A stretch of DNA of 64,000 nucleotides from Haloplanus natans DSM 17983 (GCF_000427685.1 NZ_KE386573.1:1224938-1288937), one strand, 5' to 3'. Counted from the first letter of the stretch, positions 1 through 9,818 are shown. Translations and numbers: made by a program. Notes: generated by a model from the sequence alone, not told the origin.

Positions 1-1776
1 CCGCGGCTTGTCTATTGATCTCCCCAACCGCGCGGCCATGTGGTAGGCGACGAGCTGGAGCTGGACGTTCGCCAGTAGCGGCGCCAGCCGTTCGTCGGTC
101 GTCGGGACGTCGAGGACGTAATCGGCGTACCGTCCGGCATCGGCGACGCCGTCGGTGACGACGACCACCGGCGCGTCCCGCGCTTCGACCTCTTTGACGT
201 TGCCGATGGTCTTCCGGGCCGCCTCGCCCTCGCCGGTGACGACGGCGAACACCGGCGTGTCCGCGGTGACGAGCGCGAGCGGGCCGTGTTTCAACTCGCC
301 CGCCGCGAACCCCTCGGCGTGTTCGTAGGTGATCTCCTTGAACTTCAGTGCTCCCTCGAGCGCGACGGGGTAGTCGAATCCCCGTCCGAGGAAAAAGAAG
401 GCGTCGGCGTCGACGAACGTCTCGACCACGTCGGCGGCGGTCGACTCGTCGAGGACCGCCTGCACGTCGCTCGCCACCCCCCGGAGCTCGTCGACCAGTC
501 GGCGCTCGGTGCCCCCGTCGGTGAGGTAGGCGGTGAGCAGGTTCAGTCCGACGAGCTGTGAGGAGAAGGTCTTGGTCGCGGCGACGCCGATCTCCGGCCC
601 GGCGCGAATGTAGAGGACGTGATCGCTCTCGCGAGCGGCGGTGCTGCCGACGACGTTCGTGAGCGCGAGCGTCTCTGCGCCCCGCCCGCTCGCCTCCCGG
701 AGCGCGCTCAGGGTGTCCGCCGTCTCGCCGCTCTGGGTGATGCCGACCACGAGGTCGTCGCCCGAGAGGGGCGCCGGCGCCGTCGCGTACTCGTGAGCGT
801 AGTACGCGTTCGCCGAGACGCCGGCCGCCCGGAGCAACTGCGCCCCGTAGAGCGCGGCGTGATACGAGGTGCCACAGGCGACGAACTGCACCGTCTCGGG
901 GCTGCCCAAATCGTCGAGTTCCTCGACCGTGACCCGGCCGTCGAGTTCGTCGACCCGGCCGCTGATGCACTGGCGGAGCGAGACGGGCTGTTCGTGGATC
1001 TCTTTCAGCATGTAGTGGTCGTAGCCGCTCTTGCCGGTCTGTTCGGCCTCCCACTCGACCGTCCGTACGTCCTTGTCCACTACGTCGCCGTCGGCGTCGG
1101 TGACGGTCCAGCCCGTGGCGTCGAGACGGACGAACTCGTCGTCGTCGAGGTAGATCACGTCGCGCGTGCGTTCGAGGAAGGCGGGCACGTCGCTGGCGAC
1201 GAACGACTCGCCCTCGCCGACACCGAGGACGAGCGGCGAGTCGTGGCGGACGGCAAAGAGGGCGTCCGTCCCCGCGACGACGACGGCGAGGGCGTAGCTC
1301 CCCGCCAGGCGCTCGGTCGCCGTGCGCACCGCCGCCTCGGGCGCCCGGCCCGCACGGAGTTCGCGGGCCACCAGATGTGGCACCACCTCGGTGTCCGTCT
1401 CGGAGGTGAAGGCGACGCCCTCGGCTTCGAGTTCGTCGCGGAGTTCGCGGTAGTTCTCGATGATGCCGTTGTGGACGACGGCGACCCGCCCCGTCTCGTC
1501 GGTGTGGGGGTGGGCGTTTTCGTCCGTCGGCGGGCCGTGCGTGCTCCATCGGGTGTGGGCGACCCCGACTGGGCCGTCGATGGCGTCGCCCGTCTCGCCG
1601 TCGAGTGCCGTCTGCAACGCGTCGAGCTCTCCGGCCCGCTTCTCGACCCGGAGGCCGTCGCCGCCGACGGCGATTCCCGCGGAGTCGTAGCCGCGGTACT
1701 CCAGGTTCGAGAGCCCGTCGAGCAGGACCGAGAGCGTCTCGTCGGCGTCGCCGACGTAGCCGATGATGCCACACAT
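1..1776 (-). CDS. glmS: Glutamine-fructose-6-phosphate aminotransferase (isomerizing), 3' end cut by window
   Basis: Makes glucosamine-6-phosphate from fructose-6-phosphate and glutamine in the cytoplasm, the first step towards UDP-GlcNAc. The product begins MCGIIGYVGD, so Cys2 is the N-terminal nucleophile of the class II glutaminase domain. Further on are the HTRWSTHG and HNGIIENYRELR motifs of that domain, then two SIS isomerase domains (CGTSYHA, TQSGETADT, GRGFDYPVALEGALKFKE). The frame is open for all 592 codons to base 1 and reads ...LGRSIDKPR there, so only the last few residues of a family of about 600 are missing. The ATG shares its first base with the TGA of the glmU-like gene upstream, so the two are probably co-transcribed and translationally coupled. 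The identification is secure. Confidence 0.95.
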   Translation of the reverse strand, partial: MCGIIGYVGDADETLSVLLDGLSNLEYRGYDSAGIAVGGDGLRVEKRAGELDALQTALDGETGDAIDGPVGVAHTRWSTHGPPTDENAHPHTDETGRVAVVHNGIIENYRELRDELEAEGVAFTSETDTEVVPHLVARELRAGRAPEAAVRTATERLAGSYALAVVVAGTDALFAVRHDSPLVLGVGEGESFVASDVPAFLERTRDVIYLDDDEFVRLDATGWTVTDADGDVVDKDVRTVEWEAEQTGKSGYDHYMLKEIHEQPVSLRQCISGRVDELDGRVTVEELDDLGSPETVQFVACGTSYHAALYGAQLLRAAGVSANAYYAHEYATAPAPLSGDDLVVGITQSGETADTLSALREASGRGAETLALTNVVGSTAARESDHVLYIRAGPEIGVAATKTFSSQLVGLNLLTAYLTDGGTERRLVDELRGVASDVQAVLDESTAADVVETFVDADAFFFLGRGFDYPVALEGALKFKEITYEHAEGFAAGELKHGPLALVTADTPVFAVVTGEGEAARKTIGNVKEVEARDAPVVVVTDGVADAGRYADYVLDVPTTDERLAPLLANVQLQLVAYHMAARLGRSIDKPR

Positions 1777-2969
1777 CAGCGACGCACCTCCGCGCCCTCG
1801 GGGACGATGTCGTCGGCGTACGCCCCCGTCTCCACGCTCGCGTCCGGGCCGATCAGGGTGCCGGGCTCGACGGCCGCGCCGCCGCCGATCGTCGCGCGGT
1901 CCGCGGCGATACAGCCGAGGCGACGCCCTTCGTGGATCGTCGTCCCCACGCGCACGTCGGCCTCACCGCCGGGGATCGTCGCCCCCGGGCCGACGGTCAC
2001 ACCCTGCCCGGTCACGGTGTCGACGACCGTCGCGTTCGCGCCGAGACGGGTGTCGATGTCCAGCACCGAACCGTCGACGACGGCACCGGATTCGACGGTC
2101 ACGTTTCGACCCAACGCGGTGTCGGGACCGACGACGGCGCCGGGGCCGACGACCACGTCCGGGCCGACGACGACCGGCGCCCGGAGGGTGGCGTCCGCGT
2201 GGACGCTCGCCGTCTCGTCGACGTAGACGCCGCGCGAGCGTTCGGGTTCGTCGACGAGGCCGGCGGCCAGCAGATCACGCGCGACCGTCAGGAGATCCCA
2301 AGGGTACGTCGCGGTCGACCACAGCCCCTCGATCCTGACGCCGCGGACGGCGTTGCCCGCGCGGATCTGATCGTCGATGGCGTCCGTCAGGTAGAGTTCG
2401 CCCGCTCGCCGTTCCGTCGATTCGATGTCGGCCAGAAGCGAGGGGCCACAGGCGTAGATGCCGGCGTTGAGGAGGCGGTAGGAGTCGTCGTTCGGTCGCT
2501 CGACCAGTTCGACGATGCGGTCGCCGTCGAGGCTCACGGCGCCGTACTCGGCCGCGCGGTCGCTCTCGACGACGCCGAGTGTCGCCGCGTCCGTCGTCGA
2601 GTGGGCGTCCATCACCGCCCCGACCATCCCGGCGGTCACCACCTCGTCGCCGTTGACGACGAGGAAGTCCGCGTCGATGGCGTCGCGGGCCTGTAACACC
2701 GCGTGACCGGTTCCCAGTTGTTTCTCTTGGACGTGGTAGGTGACGGTGCGGCCGCGGTAGGTGGGGCCGACGTGGTCCTGCACCCGGTCGCGCTGATACC
2801 CGACGACGAGGTGGAGGTCGTCGACGCCGGCGTCGATCAGCGCGTCCAAGACGTAGGAGAGTATCGGTCGGTTCGCGGCCGGTAACAGCGGTTTCGGCCG
2901 GTGTTTCGTCAGCGGCCGGAGGCGTGTTCCCTCCCCAGCCGCGAGAACTACCGCGGAGTCGAGTCGCAT
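1776..2969 (-). CDS. glmU: Bifunctional sugar-1-phosphate nucleotidyltransferase/acetyltransferase (archaeal GlmU type)
   Basis: The N-terminal half is a nucleotidyltransferase: AAGEGTRLRPLTKHRPKPLL (residues 10-29) is the NTP-binding signature and VVNGDEVV is the metal-binding segment. The C-terminal half carries left-handed beta-helix hexapeptide repeats (for example VVGPDVVVGPGAVVGPD), typical of acetyltransferases. At 397 residues it fits archaeal enzymes that turn glucosamine-1-phosphate into UDP-GlcNAc. Its position directly upstream of glmS, with a one-base overlap, supports this over a plain glucose-1-phosphate thymidylyltransferase, the main alternative. It is transcribed away from the UDP-sugar dehydrogenase at 3064 across a 94-base divergent promoter region. 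Confidence 0.85.
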   Translation of the reverse strand: MRLDSAVVLAAGEGTRLRPLTKHRPKPLLPAANRPILSYVLDALIDAGVDDLHLVVGYQRDRVQDHVGPTYRGRTVTYHVQEKQLGTGHAVLQARDAIDADFLVVNGDEVVTAGMVGAVMDAHSTTDAATLGVVESDRAAEYGAVSLDGDRIVELVERPNDDSYRLLNAGIYACGPSLLADIESTERRAGELYLTDAIDDQIRAGNAVRGVRIEGLWSTATYPWDLLTVARDLLAAGLVDEPERSRGVYVDETASVHADATLRAPVVVGPDVVVGPGAVVGPDTALGRNVTVESGAVVDGSVLDIDTRLGANATVVDTVTGQGVTVGPGATIPGGEADVRVGTTIHEGRRLGCIAADRATIGGGAAVEPGTLIGPDASVETGAYADDIVPEGAEVRR

Positions 2970-3063
2970 GAACCTGTGTTCGCGGTGACGACTAATAAGC
3001 TCCCGTGGCCGCGGCGTCGTGCATCCGAATCCTCTTTGCCCCGGCCCACGCCAACGCTACACG

Positions 3064-4371
3064 ATGAAGATCGGTATCGTCGGTAGCGGCTACGTGGGAA
3101 CGACAATCGCAGCCTGTTTCGCCGATCTGGGCCACGAGGTCATGAACGTCGACGTCGACGACGCGGTCGTCACGGCGCTGAACGACGGACAGGCGCCCGT
3201 CTCCGAACCAGGGCTGGACGACCGGCTCGGCCGATATGCCGGGGAGACGCTGTTCGCGACGACCGAGTACGCGGACCTCGTCGATTTCGCCCCCGACGCC
3301 GTCTTCCTCGCGCTCCCCACGCCCGCAACGGAGGACGGGAGCATCGACACCGCGATCATCGAAGCCGGCGCCGAATCGCTCGGCGAGGTGCTCGTCGACA
3401 TCGAGGGCTACCCGACCGTCGTCGTCAAGAGCACGGTCGTCCCCGGCACGACCGAGGACACCATCGGCCCGATCCTCGAACGCGAATCGGGCGGCCAGAT
3501 CGGGGTCGACTTCGGCCTCGCGGTCAACCCCGAGTTCCTGCGCGAGGGGAGCGCGGTCGCCGACTTCACCGACCCCGACAAACTCGTCTTCGGGACGGCC
3601 GACGACGACCGCGCCCGCGAGGCGCTCGAAGCGGTGTACGCGCCGCTCACCGACGAGGCCGACGTGCCGATCGTCCACACCGGCCGCCGCGAGGCGGAGC
3701 TGATCAAGTACGCCAACAACGCCTTCCTCGCCGCGAAGGTGAGCCTCATCAACGAGCTCGGGAACATCTGCAAGGAGTACGGCGTCGACGCCTACGAGGT
3801 GGCCAACGCCATCGGCCTCGACGACCGCATCGGCGAGCAGTTCCTCCGTAGCGGCGTCGGCTGGGGTGGGAGCTGCTTCCCGAAGGACGTAAACGCCATC
3901 GTCGCCGCCGCCCGCGAGGCGGGCTACGATCCACAGCTTCTACAGGCCGCCATCGACGTGAACGACCGCCAGCCCGAGCGTATGCTCGAACTGATGGACG
4001 ACCACGTCGACGTCGAGGGGAAGCGCGTGGCCGTCCTCGGCCTCGCGTTCAAACCCGGGACCGACGATATCCGCAACTCGCGGGCCATCCCGATCATCGA
4101 GGGATTGCAGGCACGCGGCGCGGAGGTCATCGCCTACGACCCCAACGACGGGGCGCAGTCGGCGATGCGCGAGCGCTTCCCCGACGTGACGTATCTCGCC
4201 TCCGCCTCGCCGACGCTCTCGGGCGCCCACGCCGCCCTGATCGTCACCGACTGGCCCGAATTCGGCGATCTGGATCTGGAGTTCGACCTGATGTCGAACT
4301 CGGTCGTCGTCGACGGCCGGCGGGTCGTCGACCGCCGCGAGGGGATCACCTACGAAGGGTTGACGTGGTAG
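3064..4371 (+). CDS. UDP-glucose/GDP-mannose-type 6-dehydrogenase
   Basis: NAD-dependent, two-step oxidation of a nucleotide sugar to its uronic acid. The 435-residue product starts [16 protein letters not shown], a Rossmann GxGxxG motif. The catalytic cysteine lies in [11 protein letters not shown], and the conserved [10 protein letters not shown] and NPEFLREG motifs are present. I chose the ATG at 3064 because the Rossmann motif follows immediately; 15 upstream in-frame codons look like non-coding leader. The family includes AglM, which supplies UDP-glucuronate for S-layer N-glycosylation in Haloferax, and the neighbouring glmS/glmU genes fit surface-glycan supply. Whether the substrate is UDP-glucose, UDP-GlcNAc or UDP-ManNAc cannot be told from sequence alone. 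Confidence 0.9.
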   Translation: MKIGIVGSGYVGTTIAACFADLGHEVMNVDVDDAVVTALNDGQAPVSEPGLDDRLGRYAGETLFATTEYADLVDFAPDAVFLALPTPATEDGSIDTAIIEAGAESLGEVLVDIEGYPTVVVKSTVVPGTTEDTIGPILERESGGQIGVDFGLAVNPEFLREGSAVADFTDPDKLVFGTADDDRAREALEAVYAPLTDEADVPIVHTGRREAELIKYANNAFLAAKVSLINELGNICKEYGVDAYEVANAIGLDDRIGEQFLRSGVGWGGSCFPKDVNAIVAAAREAGYDPQLLQAAIDVNDRQPERMLELMDDHVDVEGKRVAVLGLAFKPGTDDIRNSRAIPIIEGLQARGAEVIAYDPNDGAQSAMRERFPDVTYLASASPTLSGAHAALIVTDWPEFGDLDLEFDLMSNSVVVDGRRVVDRREGITYEGLTW

Positions 4372-4434
4372 GTGGGGCGCTTATCGGACCCGCTGGACGC
4401 CGGTACCGGTGTGGAACCGAACGAACGGCGCGGA

Positions 4435-4468
4435 TATATTTATATACTCCGGAGGCATATATATATTT
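4435..4468. promoter_or_regulatory. Twin TATA stretches around a CTCCGGAG palindrome
   Basis: Two runs of alternating T and A (4435-4446 and 4457-4468) flank the perfect 8-base palindrome CTCCGGAG at 4447-4454, in a 172-base gap. The right-hand run can serve as the TATA box for the OsmC-like gene at 4544, leaving a leader of about 50 bases. That leader contains a hairpin with perfect six-base arms (CAGCGG at 4475-4480, CCGCTG at 4495-4500). The symmetry suggests an operator overlapping the promoter; the regulator is unknown. Confidence 0.5.
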
Positions 4469-4543
4469 GATTCTCAGCGGACCGCACCTCGGAGCCGCTG
4501 GCGGGGCTGGGCGACGATTCCTTGAGAAGCTACGGAGCAAATA

Positions 4544-5179
4544 ATGTCAACACACACACAACCGGAAGCGAAGCAACCAGTCCACGGCATCGATATGGCG
4601 GCCCACGAGGAGTTCCTCACGTACGCCGAGGAGAACCCGGAAGCCGTCCAGTTCGTACTGAGCGCGGTCGGTACCGACGAGGGTCGCGTGCTGCACACCC
4701 GCTCGCAGACGCAGTCGTATATGCTCGGCGGGCAGGAGTTCGACCGCGTCGCTCGCGGGTACACCCAGCATTTCGGCGGCCACAAGGAAGTCGAGGAAGC
4801 CGTCGGATTCGTCGATCCGACCGACAGGGAGGAGGCCATCGAAGTCGCCCTGGCCGCCCTGACCGCCTGCATCAACGGATCGATTTCGCTGAGTTCGGCA
4901 CAGGCCGGCGTCGACATCGACGAACTCGAGACGACGGTTTCGGTCGAGTTCGATCCGTCGGTCTTCCTCGGGCTGGAAGAACCGCGGGACTCCGACGGAA
5001 CCCCCACGAACATGTACGGTGATCTTCGGATCGACATTCGGGTCAGCGGAGAGGACCTCGGCGACAACATCGTCGACCGAGTCGGGGAGTGGGTCACCCG
5101 TTCGCCCGTCTACAATCTGATGACGCTCGGGCACGAGGGCACCCCGCAGGTGTCCCGGATGTCCGACCAGGCACGCTGA
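4544..5179 (+). CDS. OsmC-family protein with one of the two family cysteines
   Basis: The 211-residue protein has the OsmC/Ohr fold signature: a central helix ALTACINGSIS with Cys109, and a C-terminal strand-helix region ending in SPVYNLMTLG. In classical OsmC/Ohr peroxidases the second cysteine sits in a CPV motif; here the equivalent is Ser187-Pro-Val. Without the cysteine pair, a standard thiol hydroperoxide-reductase cycle is unlikely, although the fold is kept. A weak Shine-Dalgarno-like GGAG lies 8-11 bases before the ATG. The gene stands alone behind a palindromic promoter, convergent with ileS. Confidence 0.75.
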   Translation: MSTHTQPEAKQPVHGIDMAAHEEFLTYAEENPEAVQFVLSAVGTDEGRVLHTRSQTQSYMLGGQEFDRVARGYTQHFGGHKEVEEAVGFVDPTDREEAIEVALAALTACINGSISLSSAQAGVDIDELETTVSVEFDPSVFLGLEEPRDSDGTPTNMYGDLRIDIRVSGEDLGDNIVDRVGEWVTRSPVYNLMTLGHEGTPQVSRMSDQAR

Positions 5180-5232
5180 GCAGTACCGACGACTGCCCCA
5201 CCCGATTTTTAATTGACCTCGATTCGACGAAA

Positions 5233-8200
5233 TCAGGCCGCCCGCTGCTCCGCTTCCAACCGCTCGATACCGATCGTGACGCCGATCCCTTCGACCTCCC
5301 ACTCCTCGACGAGGCCGTCGGCGTCGGCGTCGAACTCCGCCGTCCGCGTCTCCTCCGCGATCAGGTCGCGGTGATCGTCGACGAAGCCGGCCACCCGGTC
5401 GTCGTCGACTTCGACCCGGGTGCGGATGCGCTCGTCGACGTCGAGGTCGAGTCGCTTGCGCATCTCCTGAATCCGCCGCACCACATCGCGGGCGTAGCCC
5501 TCCGACTCGATGTCGTCGGTCAGCGACGTATCGACGTAGACGGTGCCGCCCGTCCGGTCGTCGTCGACGGTCAGATCGAAGTCGGCGCCAGTGACGTTCT
5601 CGGGTGGTTCCGCACGGAACGAGACCATCTCGTCGGTCAACTCGTACTCCTCGCCGTCGACGGTGACGACGAAGCCGTCCGCGTCGAGGTCCTCGCGTCG
5701 CTGGCCCTCGACCGCAGTCATGACTTCTTGGGCGTCGCCGCCGAAGGCCGGCCCGACCACTCCCATCTCCGGTTCCGCGAGTTCGACCAGTTCGTCGAAG
5801 GCGTCGACCACCTCGACCGCGCGGGCGTTCACCCGGTCGGCGAGCAGGTCGGTGAGCGAGCGGACCGACTCGGCCACCGCGTCGTCCTCGGTCTCGACGA
5901 TCACGCGCGGGACGGGCCAGCGGAGCTTCCGACCGCCCTGCTGACGGGCGTTCGCGGCCGCTTCCTCCACGGCACGGAGGACGGCCACGTCGGCTTCGAG
6001 GTCCGGATCGTGGTGTGTGTCGTCGACCGTGGGGTACGACAACTGGTGGACCGTCGTCGCCTCGCCGTCGAGGGTCTGGTACATCTCCTCGGCGAGATAC
6101 GGTGTGACGGGCGCGAGCAGTCGGATCGTCTCGTCGAGCACCGTCGCGAGCGTGGCGTAGGCGCCGCGCTTGGAGGCCGAATCCGCCTCTTCCCACATCC
6201 GCTCCCGGATGGCCTTCACGTAGAAGCGGGAGACGTCCTCGGTGACAAAGTCGAGGACTGTGTTGAGCGCGTCGTGGACGGCGTAGTCGTCCCACGCCTC
6301 GTTCGCCACCGCCTTGACCGACTGCAGGCGCGAGAGCACCCACTCGTCGACGACGGTCAGTTCGCCCTCCGACAGGTCGGCGTCGGCGGGATCGTAGTCA
6401 TCGAGCGCCATGTACTGTAGCGGGAACCGGAAGACGTTCCAGAAGATGTTGAGCGTCGACTGCGTCTCGCCGAGTCCCTCCCACTCGAAAGAGAGGTCGA
6501 CCCCGTGTTGGTCGTGGCTCATGAGATAGGCCCGAAGGGGGTCACGGCCGAAGCGGTCGATGGCCTCCTGGGGCGTGACGATGTTGCCGAGCGACTTCGA
6601 CATCTTCCGCCCGTCGCTGTCGTTGGCGAACCCGTGCATGACGACCTCCTCGTACGGAATCTCGCCGAGAGCGGCCGTGCCCATGCCGAGCTGTGACCAG
6701 AACCAGCCACGCGTCTGGTCGTGGGCCTCGACGATCAGGTCGGCGGGCCAGAGTTCGTCGAACCGGGACTCGTCGCCCGGGTAATCGAGCGTCCCCCACG
6801 TCGCAACCGAGGAGTCGATCCACACGTCGAAGACGTCCGGGACGCGCTCGTAGGTGGTGCCGTCCTCCGTGATGGTGAGGGGGTCGACGCTCGGGCGGTG
6901 GAGATCGATCGTCTCCGGATCGACCTCTTGATCGGCCCGCTCGGCCAGTTCCTCGCGCGTCCCGACGACGAGGATGTCCTCGGCGCTCGGATTCGGGTCG
7001 TCTTCGGGCACCCAGACGGGGAGCGGGATGCCCCAGTAGCGCTGGCGGGAGACGTTCCAGTCCGGCGCGTCCTCGACGAAGTTTCTGAACCGGTTGTCCC
7101 GTGCCCACTCCGGATGCCACTCGCTGTCCTCGATGTTGTCGAGGAGTTCCTCTTTCACGTCGGTGACGGTGATGAACCACTGGTCGGTGGCGAGATAGAC
7201 GATGTCCGTATCACACCGCCAGCACTGCCCGTATCGATGGCTGGTGGTGCCCGACGCCAGCAGGTGGCCGTGTGCGTCGAGATCCGCGATGATGTCGTCG
7301 TTGGCGTCGCGGACGAACTGGCCGGCGTACGTCCCGGCCTCGTCGGTGAAGGTGCCGTCGCCGGCGACGGGCGAGAAGACGGGGAGGCCGAGTTCGCTCC
7401 CGCGTTCGAAGTCCACCTCACCGTGACCCGGCGCGGAGTGGACCAGCCCGGTTCGGTCCGCCTCGACGTAGTCGGCGGCGTACACCTGTCCGGTGCCCTC
7501 GCTATCGGCGTGGTCTGGCACCTCCTCGGCGAGCGGGTGATCGTAGGTCCAGCCGAGCATCTCCTCGCCCGACAGCTCCGCGACCACCTCGTAGTCCTCG
7601 TATCGCCCCTCGCGGAGCACGTCCTCGACGCAGGGTTCGGCGACGTAGAGCGTCTCCGTCTCGCCGCCTTTCGTCGCTTCGACCGCCTGATACGTCATCT
7701 CGGAATCGACGGCGACGAACTCGTTTGCCGGGACGGTCCACGGGGTGGTCGTCCAGACGACGAGCGAGCCCTCGCGGTCACCGAGTGGGAATTTGACGTA
7801 GATCGACGGGGATTCGATCTCGTGGTACTCCACTTCGTTGTCGGCGATAGCGGTCTCACACCGCGGGCACTGGTTGATCGCCCGCTTGCCGCGTTCGACG
7901 AGGCCGTTCTCGTGGACGCGCTGGAACGCCCACCACGTCGCTTCCATGTACTCCGGCGACACCGTGCGGTAGGGATTCGACCAGTCCATCCACGCGCCGA
8001 TGGACTGGAAGTCCTCGTCCATCTTCTCCCGGTTCTCCTCGGCGAACGACTTGCACTCCTCGATGAACGCCTCCATCCCGTACTCCTCGATGTCCTTCTT
8101 GGAGTCGAAGCCGAGTTCCTCCTCGACTTTCACCTCGATGGGGAGACCGTGCATATCGTAGCCGGGGCGGTCGGTCACGTCGTAGCCCGACATCCGCTTG

Positions 8201-8418
8201 TAGCGGAGGATGGCGTCTTTCAGCGTCTTGTTCCACGCGGTTCCGAGGTGCATCTGCCCGCTCGTGTACGGCGGGCCGTCGACGAAAAAGAAGGGCGGAT
8301 CGTCCGCGTGTGCCTCTTTCGCGGCCTCGTAGGCGTCGTGGTCGTCCCAGTACGCGTTCACCGAAGACTCCACGTCCTCGGGGGCGTACTGGTCGCTGAC
8401 GTCGTCGGCGTCGTCCAT
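5233..8418 (-). CDS. ileS: Isoleucyl-tRNA synthetase
   Basis: Class I aminoacyl-tRNA synthetase charging tRNA-Ile. The 1061-residue length fits archaeal/eukaryote-type IleRS. The HIGH-class motif is HLGT (residues 57-60, within PPYTSGQMHLGT) and the KMSKS motif is intact in GRKMSKSLGN near residue 604. Two CxxC pairs (CPRCETAIADNE and CWRCDTDI) look like zinc-binding elements of the catalytic and editing domains. The C-terminal region is very acidic, as expected for a halophile. The ATG follows an AT-rich stretch just upstream (around 8430-8450). The gene is monocistronic as far as can be seen. Confidence 0.97.
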   Translation of the reverse strand: MDDADDVSDQYAPEDVESSVNAYWDDHDAYEAAKEAHADDPPFFFVDGPPYTSGQMHLGTAWNKTLKDAILRYKRMSGYDVTDRPGYDMHGLPIEVKVEEELGFDSKKDIEEYGMEAFIEECKSFAEENREKMDEDFQSIGAWMDWSNPYRTVSPEYMEATWWAFQRVHENGLVERGKRAINQCPRCETAIADNEVEYHEIESPSIYVKFPLGDREGSLVVWTTTPWTVPANEFVAVDSEMTYQAVEATKGGETETLYVAEPCVEDVLREGRYEDYEVVAELSGEEMLGWTYDHPLAEEVPDHADSEGTGQVYAADYVEADRTGLVHSAPGHGEVDFERGSELGLPVFSPVAGDGTFTDEAGTYAGQFVRDANDDIIADLDAHGHLLASGTTSHRYGQCWRCDTDIVYLATDQWFITVTDVKEELLDNIEDSEWHPEWARDNRFRNFVEDAPDWNVSRQRYWGIPLPVWVPEDDPNPSAEDILVVGTREELAERADQEVDPETIDLHRPSVDPLTITEDGTTYERVPDVFDVWIDSSVATWGTLDYPGDESRFDELWPADLIVEAHDQTRGWFWSQLGMGTAALGEIPYEEVVMHGFANDSDGRKMSKSLGNIVTPQEAIDRFGRDPLRAYLMSHDQHGVDLSFEWEGLGETQSTLNIFWNVFRFPLQYMALDDYDPADADLSEGELTVVDEWVLSRLQSVKAVANEAWDDYAVHDALNTVLDFVTEDVSRFYVKAIRERMWEEADSASKRGAYATLATVLDETIRLLAPVTPYLAEEMYQTLDGEATTVHQLSYPTVDDTHHDPDLEADVAVLRAVEEAAANARQQGGRKLRWPVPRVIVETEDDAVAESVRSLTDLLADRVNARAVEVVDAFDELVELAEPEMGVVGPAFGGDAQEVMTAVEGQRREDLDADGFVVTVDGEEYELTDEMVSFRAEPPENVTGADFDLTVDDDRTGGTVYVDTSLTDDIESEGYARDVVRRIQEMRKRLDLDVDERIRTRVEVDDDRVAGFVDDHRDLIAEETRTAEFDADADGLVEEWEVEGIGVTIGIERLEAEQRAA

Positions 8419-8469
8419 ACCCGACCCAATTCCCGCGCGTATATCAAAACGGTGGTCGCGCGCCGGCCG

Positions 8470-9222
8470 TCACATCTCCTGTTGGGTCGGTCGGATCAGG
8501 AGTTCGTTGAGGCTGACGTGCGGGGGCTGGCTGGCCGCGAACCGGATCGAACGTGCGATATCCGCCGGCTGGAGGGCGTCCATGGATGCCACCCACTCCT
8601 CCGTCTGTGCCTTGATTTCGGCGTCGGGGATGTGGTCCTGAAGCTCCGTCTCGACCAGCCCCGGCTCGATGAGTGTCGTACGAACGCCATCGTCGGTTAC
8701 CTCCTGTCTGAACGCCTCGGTGAAGCCGTTGAGGCCGAACTTCGTTGCGTTGTAGCCGCTGGCGGTCGCGCTCGCTCGTCGACCTGCAACCGACGAGACG
8801 TTCACGATGTGGCCCCCTCCCTGCTCTTGCATGACCGGCAAGGCGGCCTTGGTCGCGTTCATCGGTCCGAGGAGGTTCACTTCGAGCATCTGCCGCCAGT
8901 CGCCAGTGTCTGCGTCCTCGACGGCTTCGAGGAGCATCACGCCCGCGTTGTTGACGAGGATGTCGAGTCCGCCGAGTTCGGAGACGGTTGTCTCGATCAT
9001 CGCCGCCACCTGCGCCTCGTCGGTGACGTCCGTCGGGACGACCAGCGCCTCGCCACCGTCGGCGGCGATGCGGCCGGCGACCGTTTCGAGTTCGGACTCC
9101 CGCCGGGCGGCGAGGGCGACGCTCGCGCCCGCGTCGGCGAGCGCCTCTGCCGTCGCCTCGCCGATGCCCGACGACGCGCCAGTCACGAGTGCGATGTCTC
9201 CGTCGAGTGCGTTGGATACCAT
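8470..9222 (-). CDS. Short-chain dehydrogenase/reductase (SDR)
   Basis: Classical SDR of 250 residues: TGASSGIG cofactor loop near the N-terminus, NNAGVM after strand 4, catalytic Ser in VSSVAGR and the YNATK (Tyr-x-x-x-Lys) active-site pair. The cofactor loop is followed by AARRESEL, whose arginines favour NADP(H). It belongs to the large group of YdfG-like NADP-dependent oxidoreductases, whose physiological substrate cannot be predicted. It lies 51 bases upstream of ileS on the same strand and could share a transcript with it. Confidence 0.85.
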   Translation of the reverse strand: MVSNALDGDIALVTGASSGIGEATAEALADAGASVALAARRESELETVAGRIAADGGEALVVPTDVTDEAQVAAMIETTVSELGGLDILVNNAGVMLLEAVEDADTGDWRQMLEVNLLGPMNATKAALPVMQEQGGGHIVNVSSVAGRRASATASGYNATKFGLNGFTEAFRQEVTDDGVRTTLIEPGLVETELQDHIPDAEIKAQTEEWVASMDALQPADIARSIRFAASQPPHVSLNELLIRPTQQEM

Positions 9223-9323
9223 CGAGTCCGCGTCGGGGACAGTCCCCGAAAAGGCTGTTCGAACCGGAACGCGTGTGTGACGTTACCGAACGGTTTTAGC
9301 GCCGTCGTCGCCCATCCGTAGCT

Positions 9324-9782
9324 ATGACGCTGGATGTCGAGGTGCCCCCACCCCCCGAACTGAACCAAGTCGATCCGAACGAGTACGAGGACGCCGACGT
9401 GGTCGGCGATACGGACTACAAGCGCGACGAGATCGAGGCGTTGCTCGAAGACGGCGCGTGGACCGAGGCGTTCACCGAGTGGACCGCCGAGACCGACATG
9501 GACGAGCGAACGTTCGGTATCGTCACCGATCTGGAGATGCTCCGGCAGTTCGACTTCTTTTGGGACTCCTTCGCGGAGCGTGTGGGCTACCACGCCCCCG
9601 GCATCCCCGAGGACTGGAAGGAGCGGGGGTACCACCCCGAGTTGGACTCGTGGGGGACCGTCTCCACGATCAACGCGGGGCTGACCGAACTCGGGCAGAT
9701 CGTCTGTGACGTGTTGCTCGACGACTACATCGACTGGGAGACGGAATACGAGGCGCCGGACGACCTGCCCGACTTCGGGTAG
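9324..9782 (+). CDS. Conserved acidic haloarchaeal protein of unknown function
   Basis: A 152-residue soluble, strongly acidic protein with no signal peptide or membrane segment. It is rich in Trp and Tyr in its second half (FFWDSFAERVGYHAPGIPEDWKERGYH), which suggests a compact globular domain. The codon pattern is typical of the genome and the start follows a TTTTAG-type promoter element by about 30 bases. I recognise no family. It is divergent from the SDR gene and convergent with the histidine kinase, so context gives no function. Confidence 0.7.
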   Translation: MTLDVEVPPPPELNQVDPNEYEDADVVGDTDYKRDEIEALLEDGAWTEAFTEWTAETDMDERTFGIVTDLEMLRQFDFFWDSFAERVGYHAPGIPEDWKERGYHPELDSWGTVSTINAGLTELGQIVCDVLLDDYIDWETEYEAPDDLPDFG

Positions 9783-9818
9783 TCGCCACCTCGGGTGGCT
9801 ACGACACGCACCCGCCGT

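Noticed and set aside
4547-6343. 598-codon minus-strand frame across the OsmC gene and the end of ileS
   Set aside because: The translation is Arg/Gly-rich low-complexity sequence with no family features, and it opposes the OsmC-like gene and runs out of frame under ileS.
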